In this document: one piece after another, positions 9,390-18,391 of the stretch | Position numbering within the stretch: the first letter of the stretch is position 1 | Layout of the letters: each line of letters starts with the position of its first letter | NCBI GenBank assembly: GCA_963668655.2 | Contig: CAXXPQ010000001.1 | Span: 930,001 to 994,000 of the forward strand | Length of the DNA: 64,000 bases | Source of the DNA: G963668655 sp963668655 | GTDB lineage: Bacteria > Myxococcota_A > SURF-8 | Reading direction: 5' to 3' | Position numbers and translations under genes: made by a program | The notes under the pieces: generated by a model | What the model was told of the DNA's origin: nothing | The model's input: the letters and a program-made list of their open reading frames with translations, nothing else | Databases searched by the model: none

Positions 9390-10339
9390 GTATTGAAGCC
9401 TCTCTAGAAGCTATCTTGTTTCAAAGATCGAGGAAACCAGGATTTTCCAGTTTTCCCTTACGACAACCGTTATCAACTCGAACATAGCACGCATGATGAA
9501 ACCTGCCGGGATGGGGACAAACAAACGAAAAGAGGAAGCCGGAATCATTCAGTCCATTCGGAACGAGCGCTCCAAGGCAATGGCGACCAACCGTACCGGG
9601 AGCGTGAGCGGGAACTTCATCACGGGTGGAGATGGAGCAGGAACACCAGCTTGAGCAGGAGCATGAAATCCGGTCCAACGGGGCAACGGCATCAGCGGGT
9701 AGTACAGCAACCGAGTCAACGTTTTCTCCAGCATGAACAGCTTCCGGCTTCCTCACACTTTGTCTCTGTTACCAGCGCGCTGCAAGCAGCGACGGTTTGA
9801 AAATCAAAGATCTTGTTACCAACTGTCAGGGTATATAGCAAACAACGTGCCAAAAATTCGTGAACTGACGAGCCTGTAAGCTAACCACCGATTCTCATTC
9901 ACGATTCCACCGGAATGACTCCTCATTCAGTGAACGAATGAAAAATCCGTTCTCTCGGTATCCCGCGAAAACGCGCATAATATGCGCGATATTGTTGCAC
10001 GTACGAAGGACCGTCGCCAAAGAGTGTGGCGTCACCGCATTGCGAGCGGGTGGAATTGCATCCTGTCGCCTGGAAAAATCAGACCGGCAGAAGAGCAAAA
10101 AAGCTAGATAAAGACTGCAATTTTTCAGTAACACCGAAATTCCTCAATAAAATTAGGAAGAAAGAATCCTCTCCCGGGGGCGGGTGTTGCAGTCTTCGAC
10201 GTATTTTTATGACACAAGGAGGTTGACGCACCACGGCAAGCGCGCACATGGAGATGTTCGGTCCATCCGAATCTGTTGCAAAAGTGTGGCTTTGAGCAAA
10301 ACCCGGGGAGGAAATCTTTCCCGAATTTCCGAAAATGGC

Positions 10340-11617
10340 CTATTGGCCTGGCTTCTTCAGATAGGCGATACCATGGGTGGCAATGATGTCGTCCAGGACG
10401 TCCTTGGTCTTTTCCGTGGGGCAGAGCGGATGGGCCGCCAGCGCCATCAGGGCGTTGTCGTAGGAGCCTTCCAGCCCGGCCATGGCCGCCAGCGTTTCGT
10501 AGGCTTTGACCTGCTGCATGAGTCCCAGGATACGGGGGTGGACCTCGCCGATGCGCAGGGGCTGGGCCTGGTTTTTGCCGATGATGGCGGGAATCTCCAC
10601 CGTCTGGTCCGGCCCGATGCCGTCGATGGCCCCCCGGTTGGGCAGGTTGACGATGTGTTCCTCGCGCTTGTCGTTCCAGATGGAGTCGATCAGGTCGATG
10701 GCGATCTTGCTGTAAAAGGCCCCGCCGCGCTTTTCCAGTTCGGGCGGCTTCGTCACCACGGATTCGTCCGCATAGAGCGCCAGAAGCTTTTCCTCCACCT
10801 CCATGACCTCCTCCGCCCGGGTCTTGTCCTTCTTCTTCAGGCGGTCGAGCATCTCTCCGGTGGCGTAGAAATAGCGCAGATAGGGCGAGGGCAGATAGCC
10901 CAGGGCGCGCGTGAAGTCGGGGCCGTAATCCAGTTCCGGGATGTTGGCCGGGCCGGTCTTGTTGGCCAGGTCGGAAATCACGCGCTCGGTCTCGTCTTTC
11001 CCGTCCAGCCAGACCTTGCGCACCCAGGCCAGGTGGTTCAGGCCCAAGTAATCGATGCGCACCTTGTCCGGGCTGCGGCCGAAATACAGGGCCAGGTCCA
11101 TGACGATTCCGATGGGGATGTTGCAAAGCCCGATCACTTTGCGGATGCCCGCCCGATGCAGGGATTCGGTAATCAATCCCGAGGGATTGGTGAAGTTTAT
11201 CAACCAGGCATCGGGGGCGGTGTCCTGGATATCCCGGGCGATCTCCACCATTTCCGGGATGGTTCGCAGGGCCTTGGCGAAGCCGCCGACGCCGGTGGTC
11301 TCCTGCCCGATGAGATCGTGGCGCAGGCCCAGAAGGATGTCCTTGTGGCGGGCGGGCATCTGTCCCACGCGGATCTGGGTGACCACGAAGTCCGCGTTTT
11401 TAATGGCGTCGCCACGATCGGTGGTGGCGCGCACGGAGAAAGGAACCTTGGCGTGGGCGGCCATGCGTTTCGCGAAACCGGCCACCACCTGAAGGCGTTT
11501 TTCGTCGATGTCCATCAGCACCACCTCGGAAAGCTCGATTTCCTTGTGGCGCGTCAGCAGGCCGTCGATGAGTTCCGGACTGTAGGTGGATCCGCCTCCG
11601 ATGATGGCGATTTTCAT
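10340..11617 (-). CDS. Glycoside hydrolase family 4 protein (6-phospho-beta-glucosidase/alpha-glucosidase type)
   Basis: The 425-aa protein opens with a Rossmann NAD-binding motif (IAIIGGGSTY). It has the GH4 hallmarks NFTNPSG (141-147), the metal-binding Cys165 in LCNIP, and LNHLAW with a His near 195. GH4 enzymes hydrolyse alpha- or beta-glycosides by a redox-elimination mechanism that needs NAD and a divalent metal; they act in the cytoplasm on phosphorylated or plain sugars. The exact substrate cannot be told. I placed the start at 11617 rather than at the longer open frame (11674), because AAGGAA precedes it and the NAD motif begins at once. No PTS or sugar transporter lies nearby. Confidence 0.88.
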   Translation of the reverse strand: MKIAIIGGGSTYSPELIDGLLTRHKEIELSEVVLMDIDEKRLQVVAGFAKRMAAHAKVPFSVRATTDRGDAIKNADFVVTQIRVGQMPARHKDILLGLRHDLIGQETTGVGGFAKALRTIPEMVEIARDIQDTAPDAWLINFTNPSGLITESLHRAGIRKVIGLCNIPIGIVMDLALYFGRSPDKVRIDYLGLNHLAWVRKVWLDGKDETERVISDLANKTGPANIPELDYGPDFTRALGYLPSPYLRYFYATGEMLDRLKKKDKTRAEEVMEVEEKLLALYADESVVTKPPELEKRGGAFYSKIAIDLIDSIWNDKREEHIVNLPNRGAIDGIGPDQTVEIPAIIGKNQAQPLRIGEVHPRILGLMQQVKAYETLAAMAGLEGSYDNALMALAAHPLCPTEKTKDVLDDIIATHGIAYLKKPGQ

Positions 11618-11876
11618 GCCGTTTCCTTTCGCTTTTTCAATCGTTCGTGGTCGTTCGCGCACGCTCCGCGCCATTGTTGGAGCAAGTCTCCCGATCTACT
11701 CCAACAAAAGCCAGACATCCGCCCGGATTTCGTCTCCGGCGGCGAAGTCTAACAGCCCCGGGGCGGATCCGTCAAGAAGGGAGCGGAAGAGGAGGCCGTT
11801 TCATGGAGTCGAGGCGTGCGGGGCGAACGAATTACAATCGGATCCAAGGTGCTTGTCGAATACGCTCCGAATCGCA

Positions 11877-12308
11877 TTATCTCCTGTTCCGGCCGCCCGC
11901 CCGGCGTTGACGTTTCCTGGCATGCTGTCTTGGATTGGATTCCACATGGAAGGACCGATTCTGGATGGAATTGCGGTTCCCATTGCTTTGCCGAACCGCC
12001 TGCTCGTCATGGTTTCGTCGCGAACGATTCCCCCAGCCGAATTCGCCGTTCGGAAAGATCGCCACGAGAGTCGCGACGAGAAAAATCACCAACAAAACTG
12101 CTCCCACGGGGCGTTTGCAGTAAGCGAGCATCGGCTTCCAGTTGCACGCGATGTGCAGGACGGCGCCGACGACGAAAATCAGGCTTGCCCATTCATGAAC
12201 CAGACGGATGAGACTCCCATGATATCCGAAGAACATCAGAAGTCCTGTCACGGCAACCGAAATGAAAGCGGCGATGGTCAGGGGAGAGGCGATGCTGCGA
12301 AGTTTCAT
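11877..12308 (-). CDS. DUF4405-type membrane protein with unusual C-terminal half
   Basis: The 143-aa protein has three hydrophobic helices in its first 80 residues. His residues sit in GYHG, LVHEWAS and AVLHI, followed by NWKPMLAY, the pattern of DUF4405 proteins, which resemble haem-binding cytochrome-b-like membrane domains. After about residue 90 (FPNGEFGWG) the sequence becomes a basic, Arg/Asn/Gln-rich tail that does not look like a folded domain. I looked for a frameshift there, but neither alternative frame gives a better continuation. The start has AAGGA upstream. It is transcribed alone, divergently from the gene at 12679. Confidence 0.65.
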   Translation of the reverse strand: MKLRSIASPLTIAAFISVAVTGLLMFFGYHGSLIRLVHEWASLIFVVGAVLHIACNWKPMLAYCKRPVGAVLLVIFLVATLVAIFPNGEFGWGNRSRRNHDEQAVRQSNGNRNSIQNRSFHVESNPRQHARKRQRRAGGRNRR

Positions 12309-12678
12309 TGGTTTTTCCTTTTCGTATCCTGCGGCGGCTCCGGTCCGCCCGTTTCATACGAAAAGGAAGACGTCCGTCGTCGGATTTCGTTACGAAAAAT
12401 ATCGGCCGGAAATCCCGTGAAATCATTCCGCGCTTACGGAGCCGGATCCCTTCGGTCCCGGGACGGGTCGAGGTGACTCATACATGGCGCGACTGCATCG
12501 TATATTTATACATCGCGGTGATGGGCCGACGGCCCGTTCGACCCCCGCCGTTTTGCCTCTTCCTCGCACGATGTTTACAAAAGGCCGGGGATGTGGTATG
12601 TCCCCATACGACTTGGAGTGAATCGCAATCTCGAACGGAAGCGGCCCGGCCACGACGTCGGGAACAGGGGAGGAAAGC
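12309..12678. other. Divergent intergenic region
   Basis: These 370 bases separate two divergent genes and should hold both promoters. There are AT-rich -10-like hexamers around 12500-12515 (TATATT, TATACA), but I find no well-spaced -35. Confidence 0.4.
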
Positions 12679-13479
12679 ATGAAAAATGCCTTTCGGATGG
12701 TTGCCTTTTTCATCGTTCTGAGCGTCTTGGCCCCGCCGGCGTTCGCCGGAGAGCGCACGGCCGACCAGATCATGAAGGATTCGTACGAGCATCAGCTCAT
12801 GGATTTCAACGCCGCCACGGCGGACATGAAAATGGAGCTGATCGACAACCAGAAGGTTTACGAAGTGCGCGAGGTGCGCACCAAGGCCATGCGGATCAAG
12901 AAAGACAAGGAAGATCTACGCTACATCCTCCTGACCTTCCTGAAGCCGGACGACGTGGCGGGCATGGCGTTTCTGAGTCGGGAACTTCCCGGCGGCGCGG
13001 ACGACGACCAGTTCCTTTATATGCCCGCCATCAAACGCGCCCTGCGAAAAGGCGGCAAAACCGGCAAGAGCGAGTCCTTTCTGGGCACGCAGTTCACCTA
13101 CGGCGACATGGAGAGCAAGGACGTGGACGAGTCCACTCATAAGCGCCTGCCCGACGAGAAAGTCGGCCCGGTGGACTGCTTCGTGATCGAGTCCGTGCCG
13201 AAGGATCCGGAGAAAAACAAGTACAGCAAGTACGTCAACTACATCAACAAAAAGACCAGCGTGCCCCAGCGCATCAAGCTCTTCGACATGAAGGGCAAGC
13301 TGCAAAAAGTGATGATGACGGAGAAGGTCGAGCTGATCGATAAGAAAGAAACCATCACCCGCATGACCATGCTGAACGTGCAGACCAACAAGGCCACGCG
13401 CATCGCCTTGTCCAACATCGACACGAAGGCCAAGCTGGACGAAGCCGACTTCACCAAGGAACGCATGACCAAGCTTTAA
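12679..13479 (+). CDS. Outer-membrane lipoprotein-sorting-like protein (LolA-like family)
   Basis: This 266-aa protein has a Sec signal peptide (residues 1-23, ending AFAG). The mature part resembles the LolA-like family annotated as outer membrane lipoprotein-sorting protein: an early DRT-type ADQIMKDSY helix, LLTFLKPDDVAGMAFLS, the QFLYMPAIKRALR motif, FLGTQFTYGDM, and a late basic segment on K-x-x-x-P-Q-R-I-K-L-F-D. Such proteins are periplasmic and are usually encoded beside DUF1302 barrel proteins and RND exporters. Here the next gene, 11 bp away, is a DUF1302-like barrel; no exporter is present. An AGGGGAGG site precedes the ATG. Confidence 0.85.
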   Translation: MKNAFRMVAFFIVLSVLAPPAFAGERTADQIMKDSYEHQLMDFNAATADMKMELIDNQKVYEVREVRTKAMRIKKDKEDLRYILLTFLKPDDVAGMAFLSRELPGGADDDQFLYMPAIKRALRKGGKTGKSESFLGTQFTYGDMESKDVDESTHKRLPDEKVGPVDCFVIESVPKDPEKNKYSKYVNYINKKTSVPQRIKLFDMKGKLQKVMMTEKVELIDKKETITRMTMLNVQTNKATRIALSNIDTKAKLDEADFTKERMTKL

Positions 13480-13490
13480 GGCGAACACCC

Positions 13491-16127
13491 ATGCCCATTC
13501 GCATTCTTTTTCTGTCCGCCATCTTTCTGTGCCATTTCGGCTCTTTTATTGCCATGGCTCAGGACGATCCCGATCTGATTCCGCTTGCGCCGCTCGTTGT
13601 GCCGGAAGCGGCGGAAGAGGCCGCTTCCGCCCCGGTTCCGGCGGCTTTACCGGGTGAGGGCCAGACGGCCCCTCCTGCGGAGAAAGCCGAGGAAAAACAG
13701 GAAGATAACTCACCATCGGGCGGCGCGGCCGTCGCCCCGGTTCCGGCGGCTTTGCCGGGCGAAGGCCAGACGGCTCCTCCTGCGGAGAAAGCTGAGGAAA
13801 AACAAGAAGATAGCTCACCATCGGGCGGCGCGGCCGTCGCCCCGGTTCCGGCGGCTTTGCCGGGTGAAGGCCAGACGGCTCCTCCTGCGGAAAAAACCGA
13901 AGAAAAACAGGAAGATAGTGCACCATCGGGCGGCGCGGCGGTGGCCCCGGTTCCGGCGGCTTTGCCGGGCGAAGGCCAGACGGCCCCTCCTGCGGAGAAA
14001 GCCGAAGAAAAACAAGAAGATAGCTCACCATCGGGCGGCGCGGCCGTCGCCCCGGTTCCGGCCGCTTTGCCGGGTGAGGGCCAGACGGCCCCTTCTGCGG
14101 AGAAAACTGAAGAAAAACAGGAAGATAGCGCACCATCGGGCGGCGCGGCCATCGCCCCGGTTCCGGCGGCTTTGCCGGGCGAAGGCCAGACGGCCCCTCC
14201 TGCGGAAAAAACCGAAGAAAAACAGGAAGATAGCTCGCCATCGGGCGGCGCGGCCGTCGCCCCGGTTCCGGCGGCTTTGCCGGGTGAGGGCCAGACTGCA
14301 CCTTCTGCGGAGAAAACTGAAGAAAAACAGGAAGATAGCGCACCATCGGGCGGCACGGCCGTCGCCCCGGTTCCGGCCGCTTTGCCGGGCGAAGGCCAGA
14401 CGGCTCCTCCTGCGGAAAAAACTGAAGAAAAACAGGAAGATAGCGCACCATCGGGCGGCGCGGCCATCGCCCCGGTTCCGGCGGCTTTGCCGGGTGAAGG
14501 GCCGAATCAGGCCGCCCAAGGGCTACAAGACACCCAAGAGTCCGATAATACAAAGGAATTCGTCGATCCGGAGTTCGGTTTCCTGCCGCCTCCCTCGGAA
14601 GACGAGCCTTCCTCGGCGGCGGCGGTCAAGGAAGAAGGCTGGAAGCCCGAGGCCGAGTGGGGCGGGGAATTCCGCTCGCGGCTGGGGCTCGATCTGGCTA
14701 ATGAATACTCCATCATCGAGCCGCAGACCGGGCCGCCAAAGGCCGTTGGAACCGAGGACGTGGTGGACTTCCGCAACAGCGTCCAGTTCTGGAGCCGCAT
14801 CAAGCTTACCGAGAAAATCCAAGCGTTTCTGGAGGTTTACGCCGAATACGCCGTGATGGGAAAACGCAACGAGGACCATCCCACCATCCTCTTCAACGGC
14901 AAGGATTATCGCTGGGACTTCCGCCTGGAACCCTGGGAGATCTACTTCGATTTCTTCTTCGACAACTTCGATCTGCGCGTGGGAAACCAGGTCATTACCT
15001 GGGGAACGCTGGCCTTCACCAGTCCCTCGGATCGCGTGAACTACCGCGATATCCGCGCCTATTCCTGGTCCGACGTAACGGGCAGCCGCATGCCGACTCC
15101 GGCTTTGAAAGGCGTCTATCACGTTTCGGGACTGAACTTCGAAGCCGTCTGGCTGCCGTTTTTCTTTCCACCACCTAATGATCTATATGGCGGGGATTTT
15201 TCGCTGTTGCGCTACGATTCCGTCTACGGATATCTCACCAGCCCCATGCAGGACATCGACCGCTACATCGACGAAAGCATGACCGCCCCCGGCCATCCGG
15301 ACCTGCTCCAGACCCGCCGCCCGGACGCCAGCCCGGTCAACAGCCAGGCGGGTTTCCGCTTTTCCGGCAGCAAGGCGGGCGTGGATTTCGGGCTTTCGTA
15401 CCTGTTCTCCTTCGAGGAACTTCCCACGGCGCGTTTCGACCCGGAAGTGAAATCCCTGGCCCGCGCCGTGGCGTCCGGCGACACCAACATGGCCAACGGT
15501 ATCGTGCAAAGTCTGCTTTCGCGCATCGATTCCGGCGAGAGCATCCGCAGCCTGGCGGATTCCCGTTACGAGCGTCGCCACAGCGTGGCCGCCGAATTCG
15601 GAACCACCGTCTGGGAACTGGGCGTCAAGGCGGAAACGGCCTTCTTCCCGGGAAAAACCTATTACACCCGGGACTTCGAACCCGTGACGCACCACACGCT
15701 GGCCTACGCGGGCGGCATCGACGTGATAAAGACCGACCTGGGCGCCATGTCCACGTTTTACCTGGATATCGAACTGTTCGGCTCGGCGCTGTTCGGCATG
15801 AAGGACGGCGAGGCGCTCAGTTTCAACAGCGATCTGAACCTGGGCCTGCACGCCACCTTGCGGATGGCCTTCCTCTCGGACGATCTGGAATTCGAGATCA
15901 CGGACCGCACCCACTTCCACTCCAAGGATTACGTCCTGATCCCGAAAGTCTCCTACCGCCCGGTGGAGGATCTGCGCCTGACCCTGGGATTCATGCTTCT
16001 GGAAAGCTGGAGGCGGGAGCCCGCGGGCTTTGGCCGCTTCAACTCCAACACGGACAGCAAGGACAGCCTGTTCGGGCAATATTCCAACAACGACCAGGTC
16101 TTTTTCATGCTGCGCTACAGTTTCTGA
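13491..16127 (+). CDS. DUF1302-like outer-membrane protein with eight 35-residue repeats
   Basis: The 878-aa protein has a signal peptide (about 1-23), then an N-terminal region (47 to about 338) made of eight complete 35-residue repeats beginning APVPAALPGEGQTAP and a partial ninth. They are rich in Pro, Ala, Glu and Gln and probably form a flexible, extended arm. From about residue 385 the sequence is a DUF1302-like beta-barrel (EWGGEFRSRLGLDL, RVGNQVITWGTL, a long series of amphipathic strands) that ends in an aromatic residue (LRYSF), as outer-membrane proteins do. It follows the LolA-like gene by 11 bp, so the two form an envelope operon. Transport or lipid handling is plausible but not shown. 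Confidence 0.82.
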   Translation: MPIRILFLSAIFLCHFGSFIAMAQDDPDLIPLAPLVVPEAAEEAASAPVPAALPGEGQTAPPAEKAEEKQEDNSPSGGAAVAPVPAALPGEGQTAPPAEKAEEKQEDSSPSGGAAVAPVPAALPGEGQTAPPAEKTEEKQEDSAPSGGAAVAPVPAALPGEGQTAPPAEKAEEKQEDSSPSGGAAVAPVPAALPGEGQTAPSAEKTEEKQEDSAPSGGAAIAPVPAALPGEGQTAPPAEKTEEKQEDSSPSGGAAVAPVPAALPGEGQTAPSAEKTEEKQEDSAPSGGTAVAPVPAALPGEGQTAPPAEKTEEKQEDSAPSGGAAIAPVPAALPGEGPNQAAQGLQDTQESDNTKEFVDPEFGFLPPPSEDEPSSAAAVKEEGWKPEAEWGGEFRSRLGLDLANEYSIIEPQTGPPKAVGTEDVVDFRNSVQFWSRIKLTEKIQAFLEVYAEYAVMGKRNEDHPTILFNGKDYRWDFRLEPWEIYFDFFFDNFDLRVGNQVITWGTLAFTSPSDRVNYRDIRAYSWSDVTGSRMPTPALKGVYHVSGLNFEAVWLPFFFPPPNDLYGGDFSLLRYDSVYGYLTSPMQDIDRYIDESMTAPGHPDLLQTRRPDASPVNSQAGFRFSGSKAGVDFGLSYLFSFEELPTARFDPEVKSLARAVASGDTNMANGIVQSLLSRIDSGESIRSLADSRYERRHSVAAEFGTTVWELGVKAETAFFPGKTYYTRDFEPVTHHTLAYAGGIDVIKTDLGAMSTFYLDIELFGSALFGMKDGEALSFNSDLNLGLHATLRMAFLSDDLEFEITDRTHFHSKDYVLIPKVSYRPVEDLRLTLGFMLLESWRREPAGFGRFNSNTDSKDSLFGQYSNNDQVFFMLRYSF
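13629..14504 (+). repeat. Eight-unit 105-bp coding tandem repeat (VNTR)
   Basis: Units start at 13629 and every 105 bp after, with the partial ninth unit starting at 14469. They are nearly identical at DNA level. The only coding variants are a few positions (EKAEE/EKTEE, APPAE/APSAE, DSS/DSA/DNS, AAV/AAI/TAV). Because the unit length is a multiple of three and the repeats lack stops, long open frames also appear in the other phases and on the other strand; those are artefacts. Confidence 0.95.
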
Positions 16128-16178
16128 ACACGGCGAACGTCGCATGCGTACGGATTTCGTTCGCCCCGGGAAATTCCC

Positions 16179-16343
16179 ATGTCGAAACCGAAAATACCGT
16201 GTGACAGCCTGGTCTTCAGTCGACATGCGGTCCTGCGCATGGCCGAACGGGAGATGACTCGCACGCTCGGACGATCTTCGGGGGACACCCGAGTCCGCTT
16301 TCGGAAAGATCGCTCGCGCTTCATGGACGCGGCTCACAATTGA
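16179..16343 (+). CDS. Possible short DUF4258-like protein or fragment
   Basis: The 54-codon frame contains SLVFSRHAVLRMAERE, which resembles the N-terminal His motif of DUF4258 (SxHAxxRMxER). The remainder (Thr/Arg-rich, ending AAHN) does not match the usual domain. No clear ribosome site precedes the ATG. It may be a decayed remnant of a toxin-like or unknown small gene. The spacing to the next gene is 15 bp. Confidence 0.25.
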   Translation: MSKPKIPCDSLVFSRHAVLRMAEREMTRTLGRSSGDTRVRFRKDRSRFMDAAHN

Positions 16344-16358
16344 AGAAATCACGAAATC

Positions 16359-16847
16359 ATGGCGAAGAAAAAGAGTAAAAAGAAAACGTCGAGAAAGCGC
16401 TCCGGCCTGCTGACCAAACTGGTGGTGCTCATGGCCGTTTTCGTGCTGTTCGTTCTCTGCGGCTACCTGGAAACGGACGGTCGCACGCTGCTCCAGCACG
16501 CCGACCGGGCGCTGGGCGTGGACTGGTTCCAGCCGGGACACGGCCGCCTGGTTGCTTTTCTGGGCGGCCTGCGAACGAAGGCGCCGGATCTCTCCGACAT
16601 CAAAAAGGAAATTCGGAAACACGGCGAAAAGAAGGGCGAAAAAAAGACGACGCCTTCCGGAAAAAACGCCGGAGACGGAAAGATCGTTAAACCGGAATCC
16701 AAGGACAATCCGGTGGTCACCGTGAAGCGGCCCAGCGGCAAAGTCATCAAAAAACTGAAGGAAGATCGTCCCATGGACCGCCTGACGGAGAAGGACAAGG
16801 CCGGGCTGGACAAAATCTTCGAGGAAAACGTCGGCGACGAGCCCTGA
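16359..16847 (+). CDS. Small membrane-anchored hypothetical protein with Lys-rich tail
   Basis: The 162-aa protein starts with a Lys/Arg-rich segment (KKKSKKKTSRKR), then one transmembrane helix (residues 19-40, LLTKLVVLMAVFVLFVLCGYL). The remaining 120 residues are soluble and mostly charged, with Lys-rich low-complexity stretches. By the positive-inside rule the short N-terminus is cytoplasmic and the tail periplasmic. I recognise no family. It lies upstream of the DegP gene in the same direction with a 66-bp gap, so a joint envelope role is possible. Confidence 0.6.
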   Translation: MAKKKSKKKTSRKRSGLLTKLVVLMAVFVLFVLCGYLETDGRTLLQHADRALGVDWFQPGHGRLVAFLGGLRTKAPDLSDIKKEIRKHGEKKGEKKTTPSGKNAGDGKIVKPESKDNPVVTVKRPSGKVIKKLKEDRPMDRLTEKDKAGLDKIFEENVGDEP

Positions 16848-16913
16848 AACGGGAATAATCCGCCGCCGCCGCCGGTTGTGCCTCTTGCAACCGATCTGGA
16901 AGGAGGTCATCGG

Positions 16914-18377
16914 ATGAATGCAATCAAGCGCCTGGGGTTCGTGATCCTGCCGATTCTGGCCGTTTCTTTCTTCTTTCTGTCCCGACACCCTTTTGCCGAC
17001 GCCGCGGAACAGGAGTTGTGGCCCGCCGGAAAGGGCGGCGGCCAGACCTTCATCGATCCCGCCTTCAACGAGGCCATGACCCAACTGGTTAAAAAGACTC
17101 TTCCGGCGGTGGTCTCCATCGCCGTGGAAACCAAGATGCGTTTCAATCGGCGCGGCACCGGAGGGCGTCAGCTTCCCCTGGACGATTTCTTCGAATATTT
17201 CTTCCACATGCCCAACGGCCAGATGCCCAAGCGCCAGGGCATGGGCTCGGGATTCATCATCAATCCGGACGGCTACATCCTGACCAACAATCACGTGGTG
17301 GAGGAAGCCGATGAGATCACCGTGGAACTCGGCAGCGACGAGGAATATCCGGCCAAGATCATCGGGCGCGACCCGCTCACCGATCTGGCGCTCCTGAAGA
17401 TCGAGGCCGGCCATCCCCTGCCCTATCTGCTTTCCGGCGACAGCGACGCCCTGGAAATCGGGCACATCGTCATCGCCATGGGCAATCCCCTGGGACTGAG
17501 CCACACCGTCACCCAGGGAATCGTCAGCCAGAAGGGGCGCACCGATATCGCGCCCTCCGGGCGGCAGATCTACGCCAACTTCATCCAGACCGACGCCTCC
17601 ATCAATCCCGGAAATTCCGGCGGCCCGCTGTTGAACATCAACGGCGAGGTGGTGGGCATCAACACCGCCATCGCCCAGGGCCAGGGCATCGGTTTCGCCA
17701 TTCCCGTCAACATGGCCCGGCGGCTATTGCCGCAACTGGGCAAGGGTAAGGTGGAACGAAGCTGGATCGGCATCCGCGTGCAACGCGTCACCCCCGAACT
17801 GGCCGACAGCCTGGGCCTGGAACGCCCTCACGGCGCGCTGGTGGCCAAGGTGGTGGAAGGCAGCCCGGCCGAAAAGGCGGGACTGAAGGAAGAGGACGTG
17901 CTGCTGGAATTCGACGGCAAGCCGTTGCGTAACGAAGCCGACCTGCGCATGATGGCCAGCACGGCGGGCGTGGGGCACGAGGCCCGGCTGAAGGTCTGGC
18001 GCGGCGGACGCTCCCTGGAATTGAGCATGAAGCTGGGCCTGATGCCCGGCGAGGACGAGGACGGCGTGGGCCCCGCTTCGGGAAGCGGCCAGGTGGAAGC
18101 CCTCGGCATCCAGGTCGCCGATCCGGACGAGCAGGCCCGCAAACAGGGCGGCATCACGGACGGACTGGGCGCACTGGTGGTCGCGGTGGACGAGAAATCC
18201 CCCGCCCGTCGCACCGGCCTGCGCCCCGGCGACATCATCCGCAAGCTGGGCGGCACGCGCATCAAGAACGCGGCCCATTTCAAAAAGGTGGCGAAGAAAA
18301 TCCGCAAGGGCGAGGCCGTACGGCTGCTCATCAACCGGCAGGGCAACGCCATCTTCATCGCCTTCCGGATTTATTAG
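16914..18377 (+). CDS. DegP/HtrA-family periplasmic serine protease (Do type, two PDZ domains)
   Basis: The 487-aa protein has an N-terminal signal peptide or anchor (residues 1-30). The trypsin-like domain shows the full catalytic triad: His127 in TNNHVV, Asp157 in DPLTDLALL and Ser235 in GNSGGP. Two PDZ domains follow (about 265-355 and 385-480), each with a carboxylate-binding loop and the GLKxxDVLLEFDG / GLRPGDIIRKLGG pattern. Such proteases degrade or refold damaged envelope proteins. The start at 16914 rather than 16878 is set by a near-perfect AAGGAGGT nine bases upstream. The phosphoesterase gene follows 14 bp later. Confidence 0.93.
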   Translation: MNAIKRLGFVILPILAVSFFFLSRHPFADAAEQELWPAGKGGGQTFIDPAFNEAMTQLVKKTLPAVVSIAVETKMRFNRRGTGGRQLPLDDFFEYFFHMPNGQMPKRQGMGSGFIINPDGYILTNNHVVEEADEITVELGSDEEYPAKIIGRDPLTDLALLKIEAGHPLPYLLSGDSDALEIGHIVIAMGNPLGLSHTVTQGIVSQKGRTDIAPSGRQIYANFIQTDASINPGNSGGPLLNINGEVVGINTAIAQGQGIGFAIPVNMARRLLPQLGKGKVERSWIGIRVQRVTPELADSLGLERPHGALVAKVVEGSPAEKAGLKEEDVLLEFDGKPLRNEADLRMMASTAGVGHEARLKVWRGGRSLELSMKLGLMPGEDEDGVGPASGSGQVEALGIQVADPDEQARKQGGITDGLGALVVAVDEKSPARRTGLRPGDIIRKLGGTRIKNAAHFKKVAKKIRKGEAVRLLINRQGNAIFIAFRIY

Positions 18378-18391
18378 GATTAGGAACGCCC

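Larger units (their letters stand above)
8753..10339. other. 1.6-kb gene-poor region with repeats
   Basis: No open frame here has a convincing ribosome site or recognisable protein. The base composition is more AT-rich than the neighbouring genes from about 9170 onward. It contains one copy of a dispersed repeat (9084-9163) and a 15-bp inverted repeat enclosing another hairpin (9255-9389). It may be decayed mobile DNA or may hold a non-coding RNA. Confidence 0.6.

Noticed and set aside
9421..9756. 111-codon minus-strand frame in the gene-poor region
   Set aside because: No ribosome site and no recognisable protein; the Cys/Ser runs look like chance.
11877..12060. Frameshift in the DUF4405 gene
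   Set aside because: Both alternative frames were read and neither gives a better continuation of the family.
13629..14504. CRISPR array
   Set aside because: The units are 105 bp with no unique spacers and lie in frame within a gene.
13546..14553. Long antisense open frame (335 codons), and two more in other phases, over the repeat region
   Set aside because: All arise because the 105-bp unit has no stop in several frames; the composition (Arg/Pro-rich) is that of repeat shadow.
15183..17504. 773-codon minus-strand frame across the barrel protein and DegP genes
   Set aside because: It is antisense to two well-supported genes and rich in His/Gln/Gly, as expected for a reverse frame of GC-rich coding DNA.
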